DNA of 64,000 nt from Brucella gallinifaecis (lineage in GTDB: Bacteria; Pseudomonadota; Alphaproteobacteria; Rhizobiales; Rhizobiaceae): the NCBI RefSeq assembly GCF_006476605.1, contig NZ_ML636808.1, positions 1 through 64,000 on the forward strand, given 5' to 3'. The translations under genes and the position numbers were made by a program. The notes beneath the pieces were generated by a model, which saw nothing but the letters and a program-made list of their open reading frames with translations, was not told the origin of the DNA and ran no database searches. This document shows, in pieces, positions 49,493 to 58,692 of the stretch (the stretch's first letter is position 1; each line of letters begins with the position of its first letter).

Positions 49493-50836
49493 ATGATTTC
49501 AGACAACTCTTCGGGTAAACTTGTTGATCGCGCTGCACAGCTTGTGGCCGCGGCCAAGCATGCAGGAGCGGACCATGCTGACGCGGTTGTGATCCGTGCG
49601 CGCTCGGTGAGTGTTTCTGTGCGGCTTGGCAAGGTTGAGGGAACCGAATCGTCAGAAAGCGATGATTTTTCATTGCGCGTATTTGTCGGGCGGCGCATTG
49701 CGAGTATTTCGGCAAATGCCGGTAGTGATCCGGCAAAATTGGCAGAGCGGGCTGTGGCAATGGCCAGAGTATCACCCGAAGATCCGTATGAGCAATTGGC
49801 CGATCCTTCATTGCTGGTTAAACAACCGCGTGACCTTGATCTTTTTGATCCGACTGAAATTGATACGTCACGGCTGACGGAAGATGCGCTGGCGACCGAA
49901 GAGGCGGTACTTGCTGTTGCAGGTGTTACGAATTCGGGTGGGGCAGGTGCATCGCGTAGCATGGGCGGCCTGGTTCTTGTGACTTCATCGGGCTTTGTTG
50001 GCGAATATGCGGCAACGCGGTTCGGACGCTCTGCGTCTGCAATTGCGGGTGAAGGTACGAAGATGGAACGCGACTATGATTTTAGTTCGCGTCTTCATTT
50101 TGCGGACCTTGACTCACCTGAAAATATTGGCCGAAACGCTGGTGAACGGGCTGTCCGGCGTCTGGGCGCGCGGCAGGTTAAAACAGGTCCGGTCAATGTT
50201 GTTTTTGATCCGCGTCTGGCACGCGGTATTGCAGGCCACCTTGCAAGTGCGATCAATGGTGCGTCGGTAGCACGGAAAACCAGTTTTTTACGCGATAGTC
50301 TGGGCAAGCAGATTCTAAAATCTGGAATTAATGTCACTGACAATCCTTTGCGCATTCGTGGGTCGTCGTCGCGCCCGTTTGATGGTGAAGGCATTGAAGG
50401 CCAACCGCTGACAATGGTTGAGAATGGTGTTCTGGCACATTGGCTTTTATCTGGGTCGAGTGCGCGTGAACTGGGGCTTGTTGGAAATGGGCGTGGTGTA
50501 CGTTCCGGTTCTGGCGTTACTCCGGCTTCAACAAATTTTGCGATTGAGCCGGGTACTGAAACACCGCAATCGCTTATTCGAACACTTGGCACCGGTTTCT
50601 ATGTGACAGAAGTTTTCGGTCAGGGTGTTGATATGATTACCGGGCAATATAGCCGGGGTGCATCGGGCTTCTGGATCGAGAATGGTGAAGTGACATTTCC
50701 TGTAAGTGAGGTAACGATTGCTTCCAATCTCAAGGATATGTTCCTTAACATGACACCTGCTTCCGATATTGACAGGAACTTTGGCATGACGGCCCCGACA
50801 CTTGTGATTGAAGGCATGACCCTTGCCGGAAATTGA
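49493..50836 (+). CDS. pmbA: Metalloprotease subunit PmbA/TldE
   Basis: With TldD, processes peptides in other bacteria (microcin B17, CcdA). 447 aa; family marks are ESSESDDFSLRVFVGRR near the N-terminus, and the C-terminal GNGRGVRSGSGVTP, FYVTEVFGQGVDMITGQYSRGASGFWIENG (given in sections of the conserved zone). PmbA lacks its own zinc site by family. No tldD in the window. Start of the pmbA-cysQ-DUF4170-DUF374-waaA-lpxK run. Confidence 0.93.
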   Translation: MISDNSSGKLVDRAAQLVAAAKHAGADHADAVVIRARSVSVSVRLGKVEGTESSESDDFSLRVFVGRRIASISANAGSDPAKLAERAVAMARVSPEDPYEQLADPSLLVKQPRDLDLFDPTEIDTSRLTEDALATEEAVLAVAGVTNSGGAGASRSMGGLVLVTSSGFVGEYAATRFGRSASAIAGEGTKMERDYDFSSRLHFADLDSPENIGRNAGERAVRRLGARQVKTGPVNVVFDPRLARGIAGHLASAINGASVARKTSFLRDSLGKQILKSGINVTDNPLRIRGSSSRPFDGEGIEGQPLTMVENGVLAHWLLSGSSARELGLVGNGRGVRSGSGVTPASTNFAIEPGTETPQSLIRTLGTGFYVTEVFGQGVDMITGQYSRGASGFWIENGEVTFPVSEVTIASNLKDMFLNMTPASDIDRNFGMTAPTLVIEGMTLAGN

Positions 50837-51632
50837 GAAACGAAAAGACATTCAGAACGAGCTTGAGCTGTTGCGTCATGCGACGCGGGAGGCTGGCCGC
50901 ATTGCCATGCGTTATTTCGGCCAATCGCCGGAGGTATGGCTTAAAGAGGGTCAGTCACCGGTCAGCGAAGCCGATTTCGCTGTCGATAGCTATCTGAAAC
51001 AGGTGTTGCTCGAAGCGCGGCCTGATTATGGCTGGATTTCAGAAGAAACAAGTGATGATCGTATTGCACAGCCGCGTCGCCGTGCTTTTGTCGTTGATCC
51101 CATTGATGGTACGCGCGGTTTTATTCATGGTCAGTCTCAATGGTGTGTGAGTGTGGCTGTTGTTGAAGACGGCAAACCCATTGCCGGAGTTCTGCAATGC
51201 CCTGTTTTGAACGAAGTGATTGAAGCTGGCAAAGGCTTTGGGGCATCGCAAAACGGAATGCCAATTCAAACACGATTGCCTGCCCCGGGTGAAAAAATCC
51301 CTATGGCTTCGGCGAAAAGAATGGTGGATGTGCTGCCCGAAGGCTGGCGTGATCGTGTTATCATCCATCCTTATGTGCCATCCCTTGCCTATCGTATTGC
51401 AATGGTGGCACGCGGTGATATTGCCGGTACCTTCATTCGGCCAAATTCGCATGATTGGGACTTGGCAGCAGCTGATCTTATCTTGAGAGAGTCGGGCGGA
51501 GCGTTACTTGATGCTGATGCCCGAGCCGTCAATTATGGTGAGACAGCGCTCAAGCATGGCGCATTGGTTGCGTCCAGTGGAAATCTTTTGCAGGAAATGT
51601 TGAGTGTTGTCGCAGACTGGCCATTGAGCTAA
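50823..51632 (+). CDS. cysQ: Inositol-monophosphatase family, 3'(2'),5'-bisphosphate nucleotidase-like
   Basis: Hydrolyses adenosine 3',5'-bisphosphate or related phosphates, Mg2+-dependent. 269 aa, with Glu74-Glu75 (ISEETSD), DPIDGTRGF at 92-100 and WDLAAADLIL, all metal ligands. The only upstream start is TTG at 50823, inside the last codons of pmbA (14-bp overlap), with GAAGG 8 bp before. No internal ATG would keep the first helix. CysQ versus another IMPase is inference. Confidence 0.8.
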   Translation: MPEIEKRKDIQNELELLRHATREAGRIAMRYFGQSPEVWLKEGQSPVSEADFAVDSYLKQVLLEARPDYGWISEETSDDRIAQPRRRAFVVDPIDGTRGFIHGQSQWCVSVAVVEDGKPIAGVLQCPVLNEVIEAGKGFGASQNGMPIQTRLPAPGEKIPMASAKRMVDVLPEGWRDRVIIHPYVPSLAYRIAMVARGDIAGTFIRPNSHDWDLAAADLILRESGGALLDADARAVNYGETALKHGALVASSGNLLQEMLSVVADWPLS

Positions 51633-51669
51633 TCATGTCGAAAAATTAGAAGTTTCAAGGGATTGTATT

Positions 51670-51921
51670 ATGAGCGTTGAAGGCGACAAGAAACAGCTTC
51701 TTCATCTGGTGTTTGGCGGCGAGCTGACAAAGCTTGGCACTGTCCAGTTTCGTGATCTTGATAATCTCGATGTCGTCGGGATTTATCCTGATTATGAAAC
51801 GGCTAAAACAGCCTGGAAGTCCAAGGCACAGCAGACCGTTGATAATGCGCATATGCGCTATTTCATTGTGCATCTGCATCGTTTGCTGGACCCGGAAGGT
51901 GTTGATCTGAAAATGGAATAA
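51670..51921 (+). CDS. DUF4170-domain protein
   Basis: An 83-aa soluble protein, with HLVFGGELTKLGTVQFRDLDN and the pattern YPDYETAKTAWKSKAQQTVDNAHMRYFIVHLH (a continuous region described in parts). DUF4170 members sit beside lipid A genes in alphaproteobacteria. Function unknown. It is in the run toward waaA-lpxK. Confidence 0.85.
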   Translation: MSVEGDKKQLLHLVFGGELTKLGTVQFRDLDNLDVVGIYPDYETAKTAWKSKAQQTVDNAHMRYFIVHLHRLLDPEGVDLKME

Positions 51922-51951
51922 GTGCTTTTGACCGCTCCTGGTGAAGAACAT

Positions 51952-52728
51952 ATGAAGCAAAGAGAGGGCCCGGCGCAATCTGATGCACGTGCCCGATCGG
52001 ACGGTTTCGCCAAACGCTTATGGCGCTGCATGCGTGGCCCTTTGGCGCGATCATCTTTGGTGAAATCTGCATTGGTGCAGTTGATTTGCAGCTATTTGAA
52101 ACTGGTGCGCTTGACTAATCCACCACTTAAGGATTCTGCGGATATCAAGGTGCTTTTGCGGGAAAACAGCCCGTCCATCATAACTTTCTGGCACGGTCAG
52201 CATATTATGGCACCGGTTGTGCGTCCGGCTGAATTGTCAGTTGTGGCGATGTTTTCGCGTAGTGCCGATGCGGAGCTGAATGCGCGGATTGCTGAAAAAT
52301 TCGGGTTCATCACGGTGCGCGGCTCTGGTGGGCGAGGTGAAGGAAATTCAGCGAAAAAAGGTGGTGCCCGTGCACTTCTGACATTGAAAAATGCATTGAA
52401 AAAGGGACAATCAGCATCAATGATTGCTGATATTGCTCATGGTAAGGCGCGCGAGGCCGGTGAAGGCATTATTTTGCTGGCCAAGCTTTCAGGTAGACCA
52501 ATCATGCCTTTTGCATATGCTTTTTCGCGGAATCATGTTTTGCATAAGACATGGGACAAGACCACAATTCCACTGCCATTCGGACGCTCGATGATCGTTT
52601 GTGGAGAGCCGGTCTGGGTGGATGAAAATGCCGATGAGGCACAACTGGAAGAAAAGCGCATGGAACTGACGCGGCAGCTGAATGACGCGACGAACAGAGC
52701 CTATGCTGCATTGGAGGCAGGTCAATGA
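51952..52728 (+). CDS. DUF374 lysophospholipid acyltransferase-like protein
   Basis: 258 aa with FWHGQHI (the His-containing acyltransferase motif), FGFITVRGSGGRGEG and later IADIAHGKAREAGEGIILLAKLSGRPIMP in the DUF374 region. A family related to lipid acyltransferases, usually next to waaA, thought to act in lipid A or membrane lipid synthesis. ATG 51952 with GAAG upstream. Its stop overlaps waaA by 4 bp (ATGA). Confidence 0.87.
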   Translation: MKQREGPAQSDARARSDGFAKRLWRCMRGPLARSSLVKSALVQLICSYLKLVRLTNPPLKDSADIKVLLRENSPSIITFWHGQHIMAPVVRPAELSVVAMFSRSADAELNARIAEKFGFITVRGSGGRGEGNSAKKGGARALLTLKNALKKGQSASMIADIAHGKAREAGEGIILLAKLSGRPIMPFAYAFSRNHVLHKTWDKTTIPLPFGRSMIVCGEPVWVDENADEAQLEEKRMELTRQLNDATNRAYAALEAGQ

Positions 52729-54065
52729 GTGAACGATGGGCGCGAAATATGTTGTCTGCCTATCGTATACTCGGTTCTACGGCCTATCCGTTTATCGGAG
52801 CGTATATTTCCTACCGCGCTTCGCGCGGCAAGGAGGAACGTGCCCGTCGCGCTGAACGTTATGGCAAAACTGCCATAGCCCGTCCGCAGGGGCCGGTCAT
52901 CTGGGCACATGCTGCAAGTGTTGGTGAATCTGTTGCCATGGCACCATTGATCGAAAGCATTGCTGCAAACGGTATTCATATTGTCATGACTACGGGTACC
53001 GTAACATCGGCAAAGCTGGTTGCTGATCAGCTTGGTAATCAGGTCATTCATCAATATGCACCCCTTGATTTACAGCCTGCGGTCAATAATTTTCTAGATC
53101 ATTGGAAACCGGATCTGGTTATTGGGTGCGAGTCGGAAATCTGGCCGACCACGGTTCTTTCACTTGGTGCACGCCATATACCGCAGGTTTTGGTGAATGG
53201 TCGTTTGTCAGATCGTTCTTTTGCCGCATGGCAAAAGCGGCCAGAACTGGCGGAAGCACTTTTTGAAAATTTTGCACATGTGATCGCGCAGTCCGAACTG
53301 GATGGGGAACGTTTTCGGACGCTTGGCGCACGACCTGTCAGTGTTTCCGGCAATCTGAAGGTTGATACGGCTCCTGCTCCTGCTGATCCGCACGCACTTT
53401 CCCTGCTTCAGCACCAGATTGCGGGACGACGCACCTGGGCTGCAATTTCAACGCATGACGGTGAAGAAGAAATAGCCGCTGAAGTTCATCAAATGCTGAA
53501 AGTGCGTTATCCGCGCCTTGTTACAATCATTGTGCCGCGCCATCCAAATCGCGCCGAAGCCATAGAAACCATGCTTGGTGAGAAGGGGTTGAAGGTAGCA
53601 CTACGCAGTCGTGGCGATGCGATTGAAGCAGATACCGATATTTTGCTGGGCGATACTATTGGCGAAATGGGGCTTTATCTGCAACTCACCGAAGTTGCGT
53701 TCATTGGCAATTCGCTGACCAAAGAAGGTGGACACAATCCGCTTGAGCCGGCCATGATGGGAACCGCTGTTCTGACTGGCAAGAATGTTCAGAATTTCCG
53801 TGAATCTTTTCAGCGTCTTATCAAGAATGGCGGTGCGCGTGTTGTGAAGGATCGCAATATGTTAGCTGGCGCAATCAATTTTCTTTTTAACAATCCTGAG
53901 CACTTGAACACGATGATCCGTGCGGGAGTTGATACGGTTAAGGACATGCGCGGTGCGCTTGACCGGACACTCAATTCCCTTGAACCTTTTATTCAGCCAC
54001 TGGTGTTGCAAGCGCAATTGCCGGGAAATCGCAATGATGCAGCTTTTGTTCATGGCGGCATTTGA
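52725..54065 (+). CDS. waaA: 3-deoxy-D-manno-octulosonic acid transferase
   Basis: Adds Kdo to lipid IVA at the inner membrane. 446 aa, N-terminal membrane anchor, GPVIWAHAASVGE near residue 50, ESEIWPTT, and GDTIGEMGLYLQLTEVAFIGNS in the donor domain, followed by GGHNPLEPA. Overlaps the DUF374 gene and is followed by lpxK without a gap. Essential in most Gram-negatives. Confidence 0.96.
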   Translation: MSERWARNMLSAYRILGSTAYPFIGAYISYRASRGKEERARRAERYGKTAIARPQGPVIWAHAASVGESVAMAPLIESIAANGIHIVMTTGTVTSAKLVADQLGNQVIHQYAPLDLQPAVNNFLDHWKPDLVIGCESEIWPTTVLSLGARHIPQVLVNGRLSDRSFAAWQKRPELAEALFENFAHVIAQSELDGERFRTLGARPVSVSGNLKVDTAPAPADPHALSLLQHQIAGRRTWAAISTHDGEEEIAAEVHQMLKVRYPRLVTIIVPRHPNRAEAIETMLGEKGLKVALRSRGDAIEADTDILLGDTIGEMGLYLQLTEVAFIGNSLTKEGGHNPLEPAMMGTAVLTGKNVQNFRESFQRLIKNGGARVVKDRNMLAGAINFLFNNPEHLNTMIRAGVDTVKDMRGALDRTLNSLEPFIQPLVLQAQLPGNRNDAAFVHGGI

Positions 54066-54067
54066 TC

Positions 54068-55090
54068 ATGGCAGGTGAAGCGCCGCCCTTCTGGTGGCAA
54101 AAACCTGACTGGCGTGCCTATGCTCTTGCACCGTTTTCATGGGTTTATGGGGCTGTTGCAGGGCGCAGATTGCTTAAATCTGAACCGCCAAAGATCGACG
54201 CTCCTGTTTTATGCATTGGTAATTTTACCGTTGGTGGAGCAGGCAAGACGCCAACTGCCATTGCTTTTGCAAAGGCTGCAACTGCACGCGGTTTGCGTCC
54301 CGGCATTGTATCACGTGGTTATGGCGGTAATTATAAGGGTCTGCATATTGTCGATCCGGACAGAGACAGTGCCGGGCATGTTGGCGATGAGCCACTTTTG
54401 TTGGCGCGTCATGCGCCGGTTGCCCTTTGTCCAGATCGTTTGAAATCAGCGGTGGAACTGCTTAAGCGCGGTTGCGACTTCATCATCATGGATGATGGAT
54501 TTCAGAGTGCACGATTATATGCAGATTTTTCTCTTCTGGTTGTGGATTCCACACGGGGAGTTGGAAATGGAAAAGTTATTCCCGCAGGTCCGTTGCGCGC
54601 ACCTTTGATTGACCAGTTGCGAAAAACCGATGCAATTTTGCGTATCGGCAAGGGTGATGAGGCTGATTATGTGGTGCGGCAGGCATCGCGTGCAGGACGT
54701 GCTATCTATGAAGCACAATTGCTGCCATCGTCATCGGCCAATGTTGCAGGCAATCGTTGGCTGGCCTTTGCCGGTATTGGCAATCCATCCAAGTTTTTTG
54801 CAAGCGTACAGCAGGCTGGCGGAGAAGTTGTGGAGGGGAAAAATTTTCCCGACCACTATAGCTATCAGCCGGAAGATATAGCCAGGCTGATTGAAACGGC
54901 AGGGCAGTCAGGCGCTGGTCTTATTACAACGGCCAAGGATCATGTCCGTCTGATCACGATGAAGGGGTTACCGGCTGAATTCATTCACAATCTTGCTGTG
55001 CTCGATATTGACCTGCAATTCGAGCGAAAAGACGCTTTAGACCATATTCTTGATAAGGCAATTGAATCTTATAAACTACGCTCTTTGTGA
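54068..55090 (+). CDS. lpxK: Tetraacyldisaccharide 4'-kinase
   Basis: Phosphorylates lipid A precursor at the 4' position. 340 aa with Walker A GNFTVGGAGKTPT (about 51-63), then ISRGYGGNYKG-type SRGYGG and DDGFQS. Starts at ATG 54068 (TTG 54062 overlaps the waaA stop). Converges on the DUF2093 gene. Confidence 0.95.
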   Translation: MAGEAPPFWWQKPDWRAYALAPFSWVYGAVAGRRLLKSEPPKIDAPVLCIGNFTVGGAGKTPTAIAFAKAATARGLRPGIVSRGYGGNYKGLHIVDPDRDSAGHVGDEPLLLARHAPVALCPDRLKSAVELLKRGCDFIIMDDGFQSARLYADFSLLVVDSTRGVGNGKVIPAGPLRAPLIDQLRKTDAILRIGKGDEADYVVRQASRAGRAIYEAQLLPSSSANVAGNRWLAFAGIGNPSKFFASVQQAGGEVVEGKNFPDHYSYQPEDIARLIETAGQSGAGLITTAKDHVRLITMKGLPAEFIHNLAVLDIDLQFERKDALDHILDKAIESYKLRSL

Positions 55091-55095
55091 GGCTA

Positions 55096-55332
55096 TCAGG
55101 CCTTTTTGCGGCTGCGTAATTCCGGATTGAGTTCCAGCTCACGTTCATAGGAAATCAGGCCGGTTGCATAGGCTTCCTGTCGCGCAACGCTCCAATATTT
55201 CAATTCATCAAGAGGAATGGGGGCCGCTGATACTGCGCAGAGGACATATGAGCCGTGTTTGACGATTTCAAAATCGCCATCAAGATAGCGCAGGACGGCT
55301 TCAGATGAGCGTGGTGATTCAAATTTGTTCAT
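55096..55332 (-). CDS. DUF2093-domain protein
   Basis: 78 aa, starting MNKFESPRSSEAVLRYLDGD with VLCAVS and PIPLDELKYWSVARQEAY, the family signature, and a basic C-terminus RSRKKA. Possibly zinc-related; no function known. ATG 55332; a longer frame overlaps the end of mutL and is rejected. Same strand after mutL with 28 bp gap. Confidence 0.85.
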   Translation of the reverse strand: MNKFESPRSSEAVLRYLDGDFEIVKHGSYVLCAVSAAPIPLDELKYWSVARQEAYATGLISYERELELNPELRSRKKA

Positions 55333-55360
55333 TATGTAATTCCTTGATGCGAGAGAAGTC

Positions 55361-57220
55361 TTAGCGCCTTCCGAACAATCGTTCAATATCAGTAAGCTTC
55401 AGCTCTATAAAGGTCGGACGGCCATGATTGCAGGTGCCGGATCCGGGCGTTGCTTCCATATCACGCAAGAGTGCGTTCATTTCTTCCGGTTTAAGGCGGC
55501 GACCTGAGCGCACAGAACCATGGCATGCCATAGTCGCTGCAACATGGTTGAGCATGGCTTTGAGACCATCGGATGTGTCATGGTCGGCAATCTCATCCGC
55601 CAGATCACGGATCAATTGCTGCACATTCATTTCACCGAGCATGGCGGGTGTTTCACGCACGGCGATTGCACCGGGGCCAAATTGTTCGATGCCAAGTCCG
55701 AATTGCGCCAGTGTTTGCGCATGGGTGGCAAGTCGCTCGGCGTCATCTTCTGCCAGATCAACGATTTCCGGGATCAGCAACATTTGCCCGGGGATCGGTC
55801 GCGAATGCAGCGCATTTTTTAATGCTTCATAAACAAGCCGCTCATGCGCTGCGTGCTGATCGACAATCACCAGACTGTCTTCTGTCTGTGCGACGATATA
55901 ATTTTCATGAATTTGTGCACGCGCAGCACCAAGAGGTTTCTGCATCAGCTCAACGGGGGCTTCTGAAATTGTTGCACGTGCATCGGCTGCCGGTGTCACA
56001 ACTGTATCAATAACCGCCTGTGTTTCTTCGCGAAATGCTGGAATATGATCAAAATCAAGTGGCTTATGCGCGGGGTGTGCTGTTTGTGGCGACCATTCAT
56101 TGCGCGGGGCAGGGGTGGTTGTGCGCCAGTTTTGTGCTGTATAATTGCTTGCAGAGGGGCGGGGTTGAAATCCTTCCGCCCGAAACGCTTGTAACATGGC
56201 TTCCGCACCACTGGTTGCGGGCCGTATTCCAGATTGTGCAAGTGCCTGTTTGATCGAGCCAACGATCAGTCCACGCACCAGACCTGGATCGCGGAACCGC
56301 ACATCGGCTTTGGCTGGATGCACATTCACATCGACCTGTGCCGGATCGATTGTCAGAAACAAAACGGCCACCGGGTGCCGGTCACGCGCGATGACATCCG
56401 CATAAGCGCCACGTAGTGCACCAAATATCTGTTTGTCGCGAATGGGACGCCCATTCACATAGGCAAACTGGTGCAAGGCATTGCCACGATTGAATGAAGG
56501 AATGCCAACAAAACTGGCAAGCCGTACGCCATCACGTTCGGCATCAATATGCAGCGCATTATCGGAGAATTCGTTGCCGAGAATTTGCCCGATACGTTTT
56601 AATGTTGCATCCACCCCCGTTCCGGTTGCGGGCAGTTCAAGCGGGGTGCGGTCCGTGCCTGCGAGCGAAAACCGCACATGCGGGAAGGCAATGGCAATTC
56701 GCTTGATAACATCGGTAATTGCAGTTGCTTCTGCGCGATCCGTCTTCATGAATTTCAGACGGGCGGGGGTTGCGTAAAACAGATCGCGCACTTCGGCAAT
56801 GGTGCCATGATTAAGTGCTGCTGGACGCGGACCATCCAGATGGCCGCCACTCACGCTCACCTCAAAACCGGATTCTGCATTTTGAGGGCGTGATTTAAGT
56901 GTCAGTTTTGAAACCGAGCCAATAGATGGCAATGCTTCGCCACGAAAGCCCAATGCACGAATATCGCTGACATTATCGCTCAGTTTCGAGGTGCAATGGC
57001 GCGAAACTGCGAGCGGAAGTTCATCGGAAGGTATGCCAGAACCATTATCGGTTACGCGCAACAGCGTTTTGCCACCGCCTGCGGTCACAACTTCGATGCG
57101 GGTGGCACCCGCATCAATCGCGTTTTCGACAAGTTCCTTGATCACGCTGGCGGGGCGTTCAATCACCTCGCCAGCGGCAATCTGGTTGATAATGGTTTCG
57201 CTTAAATGCCGGATTGTCAT
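55361..57220 (-). CDS. mutL: DNA mismatch repair protein MutL
   Basis: 619 aa: GHKL ATPase N-terminal domain ([27 protein letters not shown], read over residues 15-40, then DNGSGIP and [10 protein letters not shown]), a linker, and a C-terminal dimerisation domain. The alphaproteobacterial endonuclease motif [12 protein letters not shown] is partial (DQHAAHERL seen), so nicking activity is uncertain. Works with MutS. Confidence 0.96.
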   Translation of the reverse strand: MTIRHLSETIINQIAAGEVIERPASVIKELVENAIDAGATRIEVVTAGGGKTLLRVTDNGSGIPSDELPLAVSRHCTSKLSDNVSDIRALGFRGEALPSIGSVSKLTLKSRPQNAESGFEVSVSGGHLDGPRPAALNHGTIAEVRDLFYATPARLKFMKTDRAEATAITDVIKRIAIAFPHVRFSLAGTDRTPLELPATGTGVDATLKRIGQILGNEFSDNALHIDAERDGVRLASFVGIPSFNRGNALHQFAYVNGRPIRDKQIFGALRGAYADVIARDRHPVAVLFLTIDPAQVDVNVHPAKADVRFRDPGLVRGLIVGSIKQALAQSGIRPATSGAEAMLQAFRAEGFQPRPSASNYTAQNWRTTTPAPRNEWSPQTAHPAHKPLDFDHIPAFREETQAVIDTVVTPAADARATISEAPVELMQKPLGAARAQIHENYIVAQTEDSLVIVDQHAAHERLVYEALKNALHSRPIPGQMLLIPEIVDLAEDDAERLATHAQTLAQFGLGIEQFGPGAIAVRETPAMLGEMNVQQLIRDLADEIADHDTSDGLKAMLNHVAATMACHGSVRSGRRLKPEEMNALLRDMEATPGSGTCNHGRPTFIELKLTDIERLFGRR

Positions 57221-57276
57221 AAAGCAACTATAGCGGATTCGCTTCTGCGAAGAACTGCTAATTTGTTATCGGCTGA

Positions 57277-58692
57277 TCAGGCACGTCCATAAACATCATC
57301 AAAACGAACAATGTCATCTTCACCGAGATATTCACCGCTCTGCACTTCGATCAGAACCAGCGGCAGAATGCCGGGGTTTTCCAGACGGTGTTTGAAGCCG
57401 CATGGAATATAAGTCGACTGGTTGTTGGTGAGCAGGATTTCACGTTCGCCATTAACAACTTTCGCGGTACCGGAAACCACAATCCAGTGTTCAGAACGGT
57501 GATGATGAGCTTGCAGGCTAAGGCGGCTGCCGGGTTTGACTTCAATACGTTTGATCTTGAAACCTTCGCCTTCTTCAAGAACCGTATAGGTGCCCCATGG
57601 CCGGTGTGCTGTACGATGCAGTTTGGCTGCTTCATGGCCCTGAGCACGCAGTTTGTTGAATACTTTGCGTACGTCCTGAGCCTTGTCGCGATGGGCGACA
57701 AGAAGTGCATCAGGCGTATCGACGACCAGAAGATCATGGACGCCGACAAGACTGACAAGACGGGTTTCTGACAGCACGAAGCTATCTGTCGTATCCTCAA
57801 GAACAGTCTCGCCGCGCAAACGGTTGCCTTGAGCATCAGGAGCAATCAGGTCGGCCATTGCAGCCCATGAACCAATATCTGACCAGCCGCATGAAACCTG
57901 AACACAGGCGATGTTGTCAGCTTTTTCCATCACCGCATAATCAATGGATATTGCGGGTGCCTCTGCAAATTGCTCTTTTGCGATTTCCAGTGTTCTGGTT
58001 TCCCCGTTCATGCCTTTGCGTGCATGATCAAGTGCTGATTTTGCACCCTTGAGCACTTCGGGTGCATGAAGCTGCATTGCTTCGATCATGGTTGCAGCCT
58101 TGAAGCAGAACATGCCGGAATTCCAGTAATAGCGTCCGCTATCAACATAGTCTTGTGCAGTTGCAGCATCTGGTTTTTCAACAAAGCGCAGCACATCTTC
58201 GCCATTGACTTCGATATATCCAAAGCCTGTTTCGGGGTGATCGGGTACAATCCCGAAAGTGACGATACGGCCTGTATCTGCAAGCTTGCGGGCTTTGAGA
58301 ACGGCTTGGCCAAAGGCTGCCTCATCTTCGATCAGGTGATCGGCAGGCATCACAAGCAAGGTTGAATCCGGGCCATAGGTCGAAGCGGCTTGCAATGCTG
58401 CAAGGGCAACGGCTGGTGCCGTATCGCGCCCAAGTGGTTCGAGCAGAAATGTATTCTCGATCCTGCGTGCTTTAGCATCAGCATAAGCATCGAGCGTTAG
58501 AAACAGAAAATCGCGATTTGTAACAGTGATAAGCCGTTCCACATCATCAAGATGCGATGCACGTGCATAGGTTTTACCAATTAGTGTGCTGCCATCAGGC
58601 AGTTCGATGAAAGGTTTTGGATGCGCGTCGCGTGAAAGTGGCCAAAGTCTGGAACCCGAGCCGCCGCTGATGATAACCGGAATAAAGCTCAT
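57277..58692 (-). CDS. manC: Mannose-1-phosphate guanylyltransferase/mannose-6-phosphate isomerase
   Basis: Makes GDP-mannose. 471 aa with GGSGSRLWPLSR (residues 10-21), pyrophosphorylase core FVEKPDAATA, and a C-terminal cupin-type isomerase with RPWGTYTVLEEG and HHHRSEHW. Overlaps manB by 4 bp, so manB-manC is one unit. In Brucella such genes supply mannose for LPS core/O-chain; that is the likely role here. Confidence 0.94.
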   Translation of the reverse strand: MSFIPVIISGGSGSRLWPLSRDAHPKPFIELPDGSTLIGKTYARASHLDDVERLITVTNRDFLFLTLDAYADAKARRIENTFLLEPLGRDTAPAVALAALQAASTYGPDSTLLVMPADHLIEDEAAFGQAVLKARKLADTGRIVTFGIVPDHPETGFGYIEVNGEDVLRFVEKPDAATAQDYVDSGRYYWNSGMFCFKAATMIEAMQLHAPEVLKGAKSALDHARKGMNGETRTLEIAKEQFAEAPAISIDYAVMEKADNIACVQVSCGWSDIGSWAAMADLIAPDAQGNRLRGETVLEDTTDSFVLSETRLVSLVGVHDLLVVDTPDALLVAHRDKAQDVRKVFNKLRAQGHEAAKLHRTAHRPWGTYTVLEEGEGFKIKRIEVKPGSRLSLQAHHHRSEHWIVVSGTAKVVNGEREILLTNNQSTYIPCGFKHRLENPGILPLVLIEVQSGEYLGEDDIVRFDDVYGRA

